From the NCBI GenBank assembly GCA_013695255.1, contig JACDAV010000259.1, forward strand, positions 1 to 8,388: DNA of 8,388 bases. The letters are read 5' to 3'. The first letter of the stretch is position 1. Every line of letters begins with the position of its first letter. Positions 1 through 5,920 of the stretch are shown here, one piece after another. The notes under the pieces were generated by a model. It was not told the DNA's origin and did no database searches. It saw only the letters and a list, made by a program, of their open reading frames with translations. This DNA is from Chloroflexota bacterium. GTDB taxonomy: Bacteria > Chloroflexota > Limnocylindria > Limnocylindrales > CSP1-4. A program made the position numbers and the translations under genes.

Positions 1-1
1 A

Positions 2-13
2 GGTTAATTAACC
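2..13. promoter_or_regulatory. Perfect 12-bp palindrome upstream of the ArsR gene, candidate operator
   Basis: GGTTAATTAACC is a perfect 12-bp inverted repeat ending 10 bases before the ArsR start codon. It is strikingly AT-rich in a window where nearly everything else is G/C. ArsR-family dimers usually bind palindromic sites overlapping their own promoters, so an autoregulatory operator is the natural reading. The family relation is known; binding here is inference. The window begins at base 1, so the promoter hexamers lie mostly outside and cannot be judged. Confidence 0.5.
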
Positions 14-23
14 GAAAGGCGAA

Positions 24-383
24 ATGCAGACCCAGTCGGATGCGCTGAGCACGACGTTCGCAGCCCTGGCCGACCCGACTCGGCGGGCCATCCTCGCCCG
101 CCTCGCCCGTGGGGAAGCCATGGTCACGGAGCTGGCCGCTCCGTTCGACCTCAGCCTTCCAGCGATCTCGAAGCACCTGAAGGTCCTGCAGCGCGCCGGT
201 CTCATCGAGCAGGGCCGCCAGGCCCAGTGGCGACCGTGCCGACTCCGGCCGGAGCCGCTCAGCAACGTGGCGGATTGGGTCGGTCAGTACCGGCGTCACT
301 GGGAGGCGAGCTTCGAGCGCCTCGACGACTACCTCCGCGAACTCCAGGCGACGGACCGGAACGATGATGCCGAGACCGGCTGA
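24..383 (+). CDS. ArsR-family winged-helix transcriptional regulator (SRPBCC-associated type)
   Basis: This 119-residue protein has the layout of a small ArsR-type repressor. The opening helix reads FAALADPTRRAILARLARGE (residues 12-31). A helix-turn-helix follows at about 34-60, with recognition helix LSLPAISKHLKVLQRAGLIE, and then a short wing around GRQAQWRPCRL. The tail (ADWVGQYRRHWEASFERLDDYL) is typical of the ArsR subgroup paired with AHSA1/SRPBCC proteins. No CxC-type metal-binding motif is visible, so it probably senses something other than arsenite or cadmium-type metals. The ATG has a short purine-rich AAAGG 4 bases upstream, a weak ribosome site. The AHSA1 gene follows after 28 bases on the same strand, suggesting co-transcription. 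The palindrome at 2-13 suggests autoregulation. The family call is firm; the ligand and targets are unknown. Confidence 0.93.
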   Translation: MQTQSDALSTTFAALADPTRRAILARLARGEAMVTELAAPFDLSLPAISKHLKVLQRAGLIEQGRQAQWRPCRLRPEPLSNVADWVGQYRRHWEASFERLDDYLRELQATDRNDDAETG

Positions 384-394
384 CTCGAGGGCTC

Positions 395-403
395 AGGAAG
401 GAG
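395..403 (+). promoter_or_regulatory. Strong ribosome binding site that decides the AHSA1 start
   Basis: AGGAAGGAG lies 8 bases before the ATG at 412. It favours that codon over the in-frame ATGs at 364 and 367, which sit inside the end of the ArsR gene and would precede the Shine-Dalgarno. A GTG at 409 is a less well spaced alternative. Confidence 0.75.
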
Positions 404-411
404 CAGACGTG

Positions 412-903
412 ATGACGATGCAACAGCTCGGCAACGAACGGACGGCCGTCTACACGGAGGGTCAGGAGCTCGTCTTCGAGCGAGTGTTCGATGCCCCACG
501 CGACCTCGTCTGGAAGGTCATGACGGACCCGGAGCGCGTCACTCGCTGGTGGGGACCGCACGGCCACACGGCGACGGTCGTCGAGATGGATGTCCGGGTG
601 GGTGGCACGTGGCGCTGGATCAGCCATGGACCCGACGGCCAGGACGTCCCCTTCAAGGGCGAGTACCTCGAGGTCGAGCCGCCCGAGCGGCTCGTGCAGA
701 CGGAGATCTTCGACGTCCCGGGCTTCGACGACAAGGCCGCGATCAACACGCTGACGCTCGAGGCGCTCGGCAGCAAGACGAAGCTGGTCGCCCGCAGCCG
801 CTTCCCGTCAGTCGAAGACCTCGAAGGCGCGCTCGCGACCGGCATGGTCGGCGGCGCGCTCGAGACCTACGACCGGCTGGCCGACGAGATCGCGAAGGCC
901 TGA
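412..903 (+). CDS. AHSA1/SRPBCC-family (Hsp90 activator 1-like, START-fold) protein
   Basis: The protein is 163 residues from the ATG at 412. It carries the hallmarks of the AHSA1-like branch of the SRPBCC (Bet v1/START) fold: LVFERVFDAPRDLVWKVMTD (about 20-39), the signature RWWGP at 45-49, a central VGGTWRWISHGPDGQDVPFKG stretch (63-83), EVEPPERLVQTE (87-98), and a C-terminal long helix ending ETYDRLADEIAKA. This fold builds a hydrophobic pocket for small lipophilic ligands. Despite the name, bacterial members are not known to serve Hsp90. The gene follows the ArsR regulator by 28 bases, a pairing common in bacteria, and is probably under its control. The usual C-terminal Trp-containing helix motif is replaced by GMVGGALETYDRL, which is within family variation. 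The ligand cannot be inferred. Confidence 0.92.
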   Translation: MTMQQLGNERTAVYTEGQELVFERVFDAPRDLVWKVMTDPERVTRWWGPHGHTATVVEMDVRVGGTWRWISHGPDGQDVPFKGEYLEVEPPERLVQTEIFDVPGFDDKAAINTLTLEALGSKTKLVARSRFPSVEDLEGALATGMVGGALETYDRLADEIAKA

Positions 904-937
904 CCGCCGGCCATCGCGGCACCGATCGCCACCTCAG

Positions 938-970
938 ACGGCCCGTCGGGCATCACGCCCGGCGGGCCGT
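938..970. terminator. Strong hairpin between convergent genes, probable bidirectional terminator
   Basis: The arms 938-951 (ACGGCCCGTCGGGC) and 957-970 (GCCCGGCGGGCCGT) form a 14-bp stem. All pairs are Watson-Crick except one G·T wobble, and the loop is ATCAC (5 nt). The hairpin sits 34 bases after the AHSA1 stop and 3 bases beyond the CBS-protein stop on the other strand, so it can end transcription from both sides. There is no clear U-tract on either side, so it is an L-shaped or I-shaped hairpin terminator of the kind common in high-GC bacteria. Confidence 0.75.
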
Positions 971-973
971 GCG

Positions 974-1408
974 TCAGCGGCGGGCGATGTAGGCCTCGCG
1001 CAGCACGTTCGTCTCCATCGCCATCTCCTCGAGGCGGTTCTTGACGACGTCGCCGATGCTGATGATTCCGGCCAGGGCGCCGTCGGCGACGACCGGGAGG
1101 TGCCGCACGCGCCGCCTCGTCATCTCCTCCATCACCTGCTTGACGCTGTCCCGGGGCGTGCAGGACACGACCTGCCGGGTCATGAGCTCCGCTACCTGGG
1201 CCTCGAGGATCCGCGGTCCGCGATCCGCCAGCCCGCGGACGACGTCGCGCTCCGAGATGATGCCGAGCACGGTCCGGCCGTCCTCGCTCACGACCATCGC
1301 GCCGATCCGCTCCTCGCGCAACCCCCGAACCAGCTCCCCGACGGTCGCGTCCGGGCGGATCGTGACGACCGCCGCCCCCTTCGCGCGCAGGATCCCATCG
1401 ACGTCCAT
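974..1408 (-). CDS. Two-CBS-domain protein
   Basis: The protein is 144 residues and made almost entirely of a tandem pair of CBS domains (a Bateman module). CBS1 spans about 8-60, ending GIISERDVVRGL at 49-60. CBS2 spans about 72-127, beginning VAELMTRQVVSCTPRDSV and ending GIISIGDVVKNRLEEM. The D and S/T positions that bind adenosyl ligands in this fold are present in outline. The tail (METNVLREAYIARR) matches stand-alone bacterial CBS proteins. Such proteins bind AMP, ATP or SAM and modulate partners, but the partner is not evident here. The ATG at 1408 is chosen because GAGGTGG lies 4 bases upstream and the CBS homology begins right after it. The open frame continues upstream to 1675, but that part is arginine-rich and lies opposite the neighbouring gene's coding frame. 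The gene begins 61 bases after the STAND regulator's stop on the same strand, so co-transcription is possible. Confidence 0.93.
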   Translation of the reverse strand: MDVDGILRAKGAAVVTIRPDATVGELVRGLREERIGAMVVSEDGRTVLGIISERDVVRGLADRGPRILEAQVAELMTRQVVSCTPRDSVKQVMEEMTRRRVRHLPVVADGALAGIISIGDVVKNRLEEMAMETNVLREAYIARR

Positions 1409-1469
1409 CGGCCCACCTCGTGCGAGGGCTTGATGGTAGCGCCGCGGACCAGTGTTGTAATCAGCTCGA

Positions 1470-3851
1470 CTACGGCTCCACGGGCACCGGCGTCTGCTGG
1501 AGCGCCAGGGCCACGGCGGCCTGCAGGACAAGGCGGCGGCCCTCGGCCAGCGACGCATCCCACTCCGCGCGCCCGATCGACGCGCGCACGTCCTCGAGCA
1601 ACGGAGCCGCGATTGCGCCATCCGGCGCCAGCCTTCGGCTGGCGATGGTCGCCCAGGCCTGTTCCGCGGCGCCACTCAGGATCGCGGCGGTCCTGGCCTC
1701 GCCGCGCGCAGCCTCGAGCGTTGCCACGGCGTCGATGGCCTCCGCGAGTCCCCAGCGCTCGTCGAGCGCGGCGAATTCGCGCAACGCGGCCCCGAACCGC
1801 AGGGACGCGCGCTCGATGTCGCCGGCCACGATCGCCGCATATCCGAGCTCGACCAGCGACGTGCCGACGAAATGCCGGTCGCCGATGTCGACAAACGCAC
1901 GCCACGCCTGCTCGAGGGCGTCCTCCGCCCGCTCGACCGCGCCGGTGTGCACCAATGCCGTACCGAGGTTCAGCCGGGAGGCCGCCAGATGCCAGGCAGA
2001 CCCGGTCCGTTGGGCGATGGCCAGGGCGTCCTCGAGCGGCGGGAGCGCCTCGTCCGCCCGCCCCCGCGCGGTCGCCACGTGCCCCAGGACGGTCAGCGCG
2101 TTCCGCCGATCCAGGGAGTCGGGTCGGTCGTCGGCGATGCCGAGGAGCTCCGTCGCCAGTGTCGCGGCTCGACCGTCGTCGCTGTCCTGGTACGCGAGCC
2201 ATGCGGCTCCCCACAGTGCGCGGCCACGCTGCGCCGATCCTCGAGCTCCGTCAACGCTCAGCGCGCGGTCGAGCCACGATCGACCTTCGGCGAACGCACC
2301 CTCGAGCCGCCAGAACATCCACAGGGCTCCGGCGAGCCGCAAGGCAAGGTCGGCATCGGACGACGCCAGCGCCCAATCGAGCGCGCCACGGAGATTGTCA
2401 ACGTCCTCACGCAGCGCATCACGCCAGCGCGATTGCTGCGGTCCTCGGAGGTGCGGCTCCGCCTCCTCTGCCAGCGCCGCAAAGAATCCCGCGTGACGGC
2501 GGCGCGTGGCCGCCTCCTCTCCGGCCTCCACCAACCGCTCGCTGGCGTAGTCGCCGATCGGGTCGAGGAGCTTCCAACGCGGGCTGGCAGCGTGGTGCTC
2601 GACCGTGACAAGGCCGTACTCGACGAGCGGTCCGAAGGCTTCGAGCAGGTCCTCGCCCGACTCCTCATCGATTCGCACGATCGTCTCGGCCGCTGCGAGC
2701 GTCCACCCCCCACGGAAGCACGAGACGCCCCGGAACACGGCACGCTGCTGTGGCGCCAGAAGATCGTGACTCCAATCGATCGTCGCCCGCATCGTCCGTT
2801 GCCGCGCCGGCAGATCGCGATCACCGCCGGCAAGCAGCCGGAGCGGCCGGTCGAGCTCGGAACGGAGCGCGGCGAGCGACATGTGCCGGACCCGCGCGGC
2901 TGCCAGCTCGAGGGCGAGCGGGAGACCGCCCAGCCGCGCGCAGATCTCCGCGACGACCGCCCGTGTGATCTCGTTGACCTCGAGGTCCGGTCTGGCGGCG
3001 CGGGCTCGCTCGAGAAACAGATGTTCAGCCGGGTAGAAGGCCGGATCGGACTCGCCGCCATGACGGACCGTCAGCGGGCCGAGCGGCAGCTCGCGCTCGC
3101 CTCGCAACCGCAACGGCGCCCGGCTGGTGGCCAGGACCTGCAGGTCGGCCACCTGGTCCAGCAGTGCTCCGATCTCGCCCGCGGCGTCGATCACCGGCTC
3201 GAAGCTGTCGAGGACCACGATGGCGGCTCGACCCCGAAGGTGGCGCGCCAGCCCTGGAGCGCCGACGGTTCCCCCGTTCGGCAGCCCGAGTCCCATGGCC
3301 ATGGCAGGCAGGAGGAGAGCCGGATCCCGCAGGGCCGCGAGGGTCACGAAGAGCACGGTCCTCGACTCGCCGATGAGACGGGCACACACCTCCGCGGCGA
3401 GGCGGCTCTTGCCGATGCCGCCTGGACCGGTGATCGTCACGAGCCGGTTGTTCGGCGCGCCGAGCCAGGCGCAGACCGTTCGAACTTCGGCGTCACGCCC
3501 GATCAACGCGGTTCGGCGCAGGACGGCCCACTGGTCGGACGTCGAGGCAGGCGAGGCCGGCTCGGGAGTGGCGTGGTCGAGGGCCCCTCCCGGTACGCTG
3601 AGCTGACCGCCTCTGATCAGGGCCTCGACCGCCGCCGCATCGGCGGGTTCGTTCGTCAGCGCAGCCGCGAGACGTCGGGCGGTTTCCGGGTAGACGCGAC
3701 CCCGGAGCCCCCGCTCGATGTCGCTGACCGCGCGTTCGCTGATACCGGCCCGTTCGGCGAGCTCCGCCTGCGTCAGCCCGGCCGTCGTCCGCAGGCCGCG
3801 CACCTGCTGCCCGAGACCCGTCACGAACAGGGGCTCACGAACCCGGGCCAA
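1470..3851 (-). CDS. XRE-type HTH – NB-ARC (STAND) ATPase – TPR transcriptional regulator
   Basis: This is a 793-residue multidomain regulator. Residues 12-66 form an XRE/Cro-type helix-turn-helix (LGQQVRGLRTTAGLTQAELA, then ISERAVSDIERGLRG). Residues 112-320 form an NB-ARC-like STAND ATPase core with Walker A GPGGIGKS at 142-149 and Walker B IVVLD at 211-215. The core also has an arginine-bearing VLATSRAPLRLRGE sensor segment at 239-252 and GGLPLALELAAAR at 308-320. A winged-helix segment follows (TIDWSHDLLAPQQRAVFRGVSCF, about 357-379). The C-terminal half, about 430-790, is alpha-helical with TPR-like repeats and ends with a block typical of LuxR/STAND regulators (AAILSGAAEQAW, later EGRRLVLQAAVALAL). 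STAND proteins use ATP-driven switching and oligomerisation after ligand or partner sensing by the repeats; here the output is DNA binding. The first codon is TTG at 3851, with GGTGGGG just upstream. A GTG at 3824 (VTGLGQQ) is a reasonable alternative and fits many homologues that start near that point. The gene is divergent from the SnoaL-like gene. The trigger and targets are unknown. Confidence 0.92.
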   Translation of the reverse strand: MARVREPLFVTGLGQQVRGLRTTAGLTQAELAERAGISERAVSDIERGLRGRVYPETARRLAAALTNEPADAAAVEALIRGGQLSVPGGALDHATPEPASPASTSDQWAVLRRTALIGRDAEVRTVCAWLGAPNNRLVTITGPGGIGKSRLAAEVCARLIGESRTVLFVTLAALRDPALLLPAMAMGLGLPNGGTVGAPGLARHLRGRAAIVVLDSFEPVIDAAGEIGALLDQVADLQVLATSRAPLRLRGERELPLGPLTVRHGGESDPAFYPAEHLFLERARAARPDLEVNEITRAVVAEICARLGGLPLALELAAARVRHMSLAALRSELDRPLRLLAGGDRDLPARQRTMRATIDWSHDLLAPQQRAVFRGVSCFRGGWTLAAAETIVRIDEESGEDLLEAFGPLVEYGLVTVEHHAASPRWKLLDPIGDYASERLVEAGEEAATRRRHAGFFAALAEEAEPHLRGPQQSRWRDALREDVDNLRGALDWALASSDADLALRLAGALWMFWRLEGAFAEGRSWLDRALSVDGARGSAQRGRALWGAAWLAYQDSDDGRAATLATELLGIADDRPDSLDRRNALTVLGHVATARGRADEALPPLEDALAIAQRTGSAWHLAASRLNLGTALVHTGAVERAEDALEQAWRAFVDIGDRHFVGTSLVELGYAAIVAGDIERASLRFGAALREFAALDERWGLAEAIDAVATLEAARGEARTAAILSGAAEQAWATIASRRLAPDGAIAAPLLEDVRASIGRAEWDASLAEGRRLVLQAAVALALQQTPVPVEP

Positions 3852-3866
3852 CGCCCCACCGGGGCG
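3852..3866 (-). promoter_or_regulatory. Small GC hairpin over the STAND-regulator ribosome site
   Basis: CGCCCC, ACC, GGGGCG forms a perfect 6-bp stem with a 3-nt loop directly against the TTG codon at 3851. On the minus strand it includes the only plausible Shine-Dalgarno (GGTGGGG). If translation starts at 3851, the hairpin could limit it. If the true start is the GTG at 3824, it is merely in the leader. Functional meaning is inference. Confidence 0.3.
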
Positions 3867-3977
3867 ACTCGGTGGGCAAGACGGTGGCCGGCGAGGGGCG
3901 TGACGTCATGGTCAGACCGGTTCCGACGGGCGATGCTGCGGGTCCATTGCGGCCATTCAAGCACCGGAGGCAACCAG
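3867..3977. promoter_or_regulatory. Divergent intergenic region between the STAND regulator and SnoaL-like genes
   Basis: This short region must hold the promoters of both divergent genes. Visible elements are the perfect palindrome TGACGTCA at 3901-3908, a 9-base symmetric GGTCAGACC at 3910-3918, and ACCGGT at 3916-3921. The three are clustered or overlapping and would suit a dimeric regulator. I could not pick out convincing -35/-10 hexamers for either direction. The ribosome site for the plus-strand gene is GGAGG at 3966-3970. Confidence 0.45.
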
Positions 3978-4409
3978 ATGAACGTCGAGCAGAACAAGGC
4001 ACTCGTCCGTCGCTACTACGACGAGGTGCTCAACGGAGGCAACCCGGCGGTCCTGCAGGACATCGCCGCCGAGGACTACGTCGAGCATGACCCCTTCCCA
4101 GGTCAGGGCAACGGACGAGTTGACCTCGAGGCTCGCGCCCGCGGGATCCTGACGGCACTGGATCCGCAGTTCGAGATCCAGGACATGATCGCCGAAGGCG
4201 ATCGCGTCGTCGTGCGCTGGCGGAGCCGGGGCACCCACGTCGGGGCGTTCCTGGGCATCCCGGCGACCAATCGCTCCTACGATATCGCGGGCATCGACAT
4301 TCACCGCATCGTGGACGGCCGGATGGCCGAGCACTGGCACGTCGTCGATCAGCTCAGCCAGCTCCAGCAGCTCGGGCTACTGCCGGCGCCCGAAGGTGCG
4401 CCGGAGTAG
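3978..4409 (+). CDS. SnoaL-like / ester-cyclase-type protein (NTF2-like fold)
   Basis: The protein is 143 residues. The sequence is a textbook SnoaL-like polyketide-cyclase-family pattern. It opens NKALVRRYYDEVLNGGN (6-22), then has AEDYVEHDPFPGQ (31-43), GDRVVVRWRSRGTHVGAFLGIPAT (74-97) and a closing IHRIVDGRMAEHWHVVDQLSQLQQLG (108-133). These correspond to the helix and curved sheet of the NTF2-like cone fold, with the pocket-lining His/Asp of VEHD and HWHVVD. SnoaL itself closes rings in anthracycline synthesis. Most stand-alone bacterial members annotated as ester cyclase have no proven substrate, so no polyketide role is claimed. The ATG at 3978 is well supported by GGAGG 7 bases upstream. 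It is divergent from the STAND regulator and is followed almost at once by the amidohydrolase, suggesting a two-gene operon. Confidence 0.93.
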   Translation: MNVEQNKALVRRYYDEVLNGGNPAVLQDIAAEDYVEHDPFPGQGNGRVDLEARARGILTALDPQFEIQDMIAEGDRVVVRWRSRGTHVGAFLGIPATNRSYDIAGIDIHRIVDGRMAEHWHVVDQLSQLQQLGLLPAPEGAPE

Positions 4410-4411
4410 CG

Positions 4412-4465
4412 ATGGGCGGCACGGACAGCACGGACGCGCAGCGATGGATGCAGTCGCCGGGCTGA
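4412..4465 (+). CDS. Possible 17-codon leader ORF between the SnoaL-like and amidohydrolase genes
   Basis: An ATG at 4412, with GGAG 5 bases upstream (4403-4406) and 2 bases after the SnoaL-like stop, opens a short frame encoding MGGTDSTDAQRWMQSPG. Its TGA stop (4463-4465) shares its A with an in-frame ATG of the amidohydrolase at 4465 (TGATG). It has the best ribosome site in this junction, while none of the amidohydrolase start candidates has a good one. It could couple translation between the two genes, or it may be chance. There is no homology argument for the peptide. Confidence 0.22.
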   Translation: MGGTDSTDAQRWMQSPG

Positions 4466-5622
4466 TGCGCTCGCTCGAGCCGGACATGGTTCGGCTCCGG
4501 CGGGAGCTCCATCAGGCGCCAGAGCTCGCGTTCGAGGAGTCGGCGACCGGCGACCGTCTGACCGAGCAGCTCGCGGGCCTCGGTCTGGTCGTTCGGCGAG
4601 GCGTTGGCGGCAGCGGTCTGGTCGCCGACTTCGACGGAGCGGCGCCCGGGCCGCGCCTGCTGATCCGGGCCGAGATGGACGCCCTGCCGATCTCCGAGGC
4701 GACCGGCCTGCGGTTCGCGTCGGCAACGCGCGGCGTCATGCATGCCTGCGGACATGACGCGCACATGGCGGCGGTGGTCGGCGCGGCCAGGGCGCTGGTC
4801 GAGCTGCGCGACCAGCTCGTGGGCAGCATCCGGTTCTGCTTCCAGCCTGCCGAGGAGATCCTGTCCGGCGCCGAGGCGATGATCCGCGACGGCGTGCTCG
4901 ATGGCGTCGATCGCGTGCTCGGCGGACACGTCCTGTCCGGCGTGCCCGTCGGCACGGTTCTCAACGTCCCCGGTCCGGTCCTCGCCGGTGCTGACTTCTT
5001 CGAGATCTCGGTGACGGGGCGGGCCGGACATGCCGGCATGCCCGAATCAACCGTCGATCCGGTGCTCGCCGCGGCCCATGTCGTTTCGGCGTTGCAGGCT
5101 ATCGTTGCGCGCGAGACCCGCCCGGGCGAGCGCCTGGTCATCGGCATCGCCGCCATCAACGGCGGCAACGCCGCGAACGTCGCGACGGACACGGTTCGCC
5201 TGCGCGGGAACGTCCGGTGGTTCTCAGAGGAGACCCGGGAGCGCGCGCTCGAGCGCATTCAGGCGGTCGCGGCCGCCGTCTGTGCCGCCCTGCGTGCGAG
5301 CTCGGCGTTCATGGTCATTGCCTCTGCCCCGGTCAGCATCAATTCCGCCGTGGAGCTGGACGTCGTGCGGGCCGCGACAGCGGCGACCGGCCGGGCGATC
5401 TCGATCGACTCGGGTCCGATCACCGCAAGCGATGACTGGGCGCGTCTCAGCGAGCTTCGCCCTGGAGCGTTCTTCCACGTCGGTGCGGGTGGCCCGGCCG
5501 CGCCGCCGCATCACCATCCCGCCTTCGACATCGACGAGTCGGCCATCGGGTTGATGTCCGAGGTGCTCGTGCGCACCGCCCTGGCCCACCTGGGCCCGGG
5601 AACGACCACGGCCACGGAGTGA
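4444..5622 (+). CDS. M20D-family metallo-amidohydrolase (hippurate hydrolase / N-acyl-amino-acid amidohydrolase type)
   Basis: The protein is 392 residues from ATG 4444, the usual length for subfamily M20D. Motifs run in order: MVRLRRELHQAPELAFEE (15-32), RAEMDALPI (75-83), the metal-binding HACGHDAH (100-107, Cys102 and His104), FCFQPAEE with the catalytic/metal Glu pair at 136-137, and GGHVLSGVPVGTV with metal-ligand His161. A dimerisation domain follows (ISVTGRAGHAGMPESTVDPV), then GGNAANVATDTVRLRGNVRW, and finally the last ligand region PPHHHPAFDIDESAIG near the C-terminus. These cytoplasmic enzymes split the amide bond of N-acyl amino acids or similar conjugates with a divalent metal pair. 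The Cys ligand is characteristic of M20D. The substrate cannot be told. The start is uncertain: GTG 4396 (overlapping the SnoaL-like gene), ATG 4444 and ATG 4465 are all in frame and none has a clear Shine-Dalgarno. Homology begins after residue 15. Confidence 0.93.
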   Translation: MDAVAGLMRSLEPDMVRLRRELHQAPELAFEESATGDRLTEQLAGLGLVVRRGVGGSGLVADFDGAAPGPRLLIRAEMDALPISEATGLRFASATRGVMHACGHDAHMAAVVGAARALVELRDQLVGSIRFCFQPAEEILSGAEAMIRDGVLDGVDRVLGGHVLSGVPVGTVLNVPGPVLAGADFFEISVTGRAGHAGMPESTVDPVLAAAHVVSALQAIVARETRPGERLVIGIAAINGGNAANVATDTVRLRGNVRWFSEETRERALERIQAVAAAVCAALRASSAFMVIASAPVSINSAVELDVVRAATAATGRAISIDSGPITASDDWARLSELRPGAFFHVGAGGPAAPPHHHPAFDIDESAIGLMSEVLVRTALAHLGPGTTTATE

Positions 5623-5657
5623 GTTGAGGCAGCGGGACCCTCGCGGCCCGGCGCGGC

Positions 5658-5900
5658 TCAGGCACGGAGGAATGCGAGCACGGCGAGCACGCGGCGATGC
5701 TGGTCCGCCGACTGCGGCAGCTCCAGCTTCTGGAAGATCTGGGTGACGTGCGCCTCGACCGTGCGCTCGGTGACGAAGATGCGAGCCGCGATGGCGCTGT
5801 TGGACAGTCCTTCCGCGATGAGCGCGAGCACCTCCCGTTCTCGCTCCGTCGGCTCCGCGAGCGGATCCTCGCGGCGGCGCCTCCATCGTGCGACCCCACC
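5658..5900 (-). pseudogene. 5'-truncated NarL/LuxR-type response regulator (DNA-binding domain only)
   Basis: The minus strand encodes a clean LuxR-type helix-turn-helix: RRRREDPLAEPTEREREVL, then LIAEGLSNSAIAARIFVTER and TVEAHVTQIFQKLELP, and a tail QHRRVLAVLAFLRA before the stop. This is the C-terminal output domain of NarL/LiaR-like response regulators, including the conserved RRREDPL linker and HRRVLAVLA end. The N-terminal receiver domain (acidic pocket, phospho-acceptor Asp, Lys) is absent. Upstream of the linker the frame stays open to about 6089 but is arginine-rich, lies opposite the methyltransferase coding frame, and has no in-frame ATG, GTG or TTG near the domain. No sensor kinase is adjacent. 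The best reading is a remnant whose 5' part was lost. The alternative is a stand-alone HTH protein started at the distant GTG (6089). The upstream boundary is approximate. Confidence 0.7.
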
Positions 5901-5908
5901 GGCCGCGA

Positions 5909-5920
5909 TATGCTCCCGGC
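5909..5920 (+). promoter_or_regulatory. Probable -10 box for a leaderless methyltransferase transcript
   Basis: TATGCT at 5909-5914 fits the TANNNT consensus of housekeeping sigma factors. It ends 6 bases before the GTG at 5921, exactly where a transcription start at the first codon would place it. No Shine-Dalgarno precedes the GTG. No good -35 is visible around 5886-5891, which is common for leaderless promoters in GC-rich bacteria. Inference from spacing only. Confidence 0.45.

Noticed and set aside
364..411. Upstream ATG starts for the AHSA1 protein
   Set aside because: They lie inside the end of the ArsR gene and upstream of a strong Shine-Dalgarno (395-403) that fits the ATG at 412.
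1409..1675. N-terminal extension of the CBS protein
   Set aside because: It overlaps the STAND regulator's 3' coding region, is arginine-rich without homology, and an internal ATG at 1408 has a good Shine-Dalgarno and is followed directly by CBS homology.
1100..2608. 502-codon plus-strand open frame over the CBS and STAND genes
   Set aside because: Arginine/proline/alanine-rich composition with no recognisable domain; it lies antisense to two well-supported genes.
3293..3304. Perfect palindrome CCATGGCCATGG
   Set aside because: It is within the STAND ATPase coding sequence, where it encodes a repeated Met-Ala; a coding coincidence is more likely than an operator.
1872..3977. Very long plus-strand open frame (to 4409) running opposite the STAND regulator and joining the SnoaL-like gene in frame
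   Set aside because: Only the part from 3978 has family motifs. The rest is low-complexity R/P/E/G-rich sequence opposite a gene with clear domains, and is explained by GC codon bias removing stop codons in the opposite frame.
3978..4409. Polyketide biosynthesis gene cluster based on the SnoaL-like and TylF-like genes
   Set aside because: No polyketide synthase, acyl carrier protein or tailoring set is visible. Both families are widespread outside antibiotic clusters.
5029..5040. Perfect palindrome CATGCCGGCATG
   Set aside because: It falls in the conserved GHAGMP motif of the amidohydrolase and is explained by codon choice.
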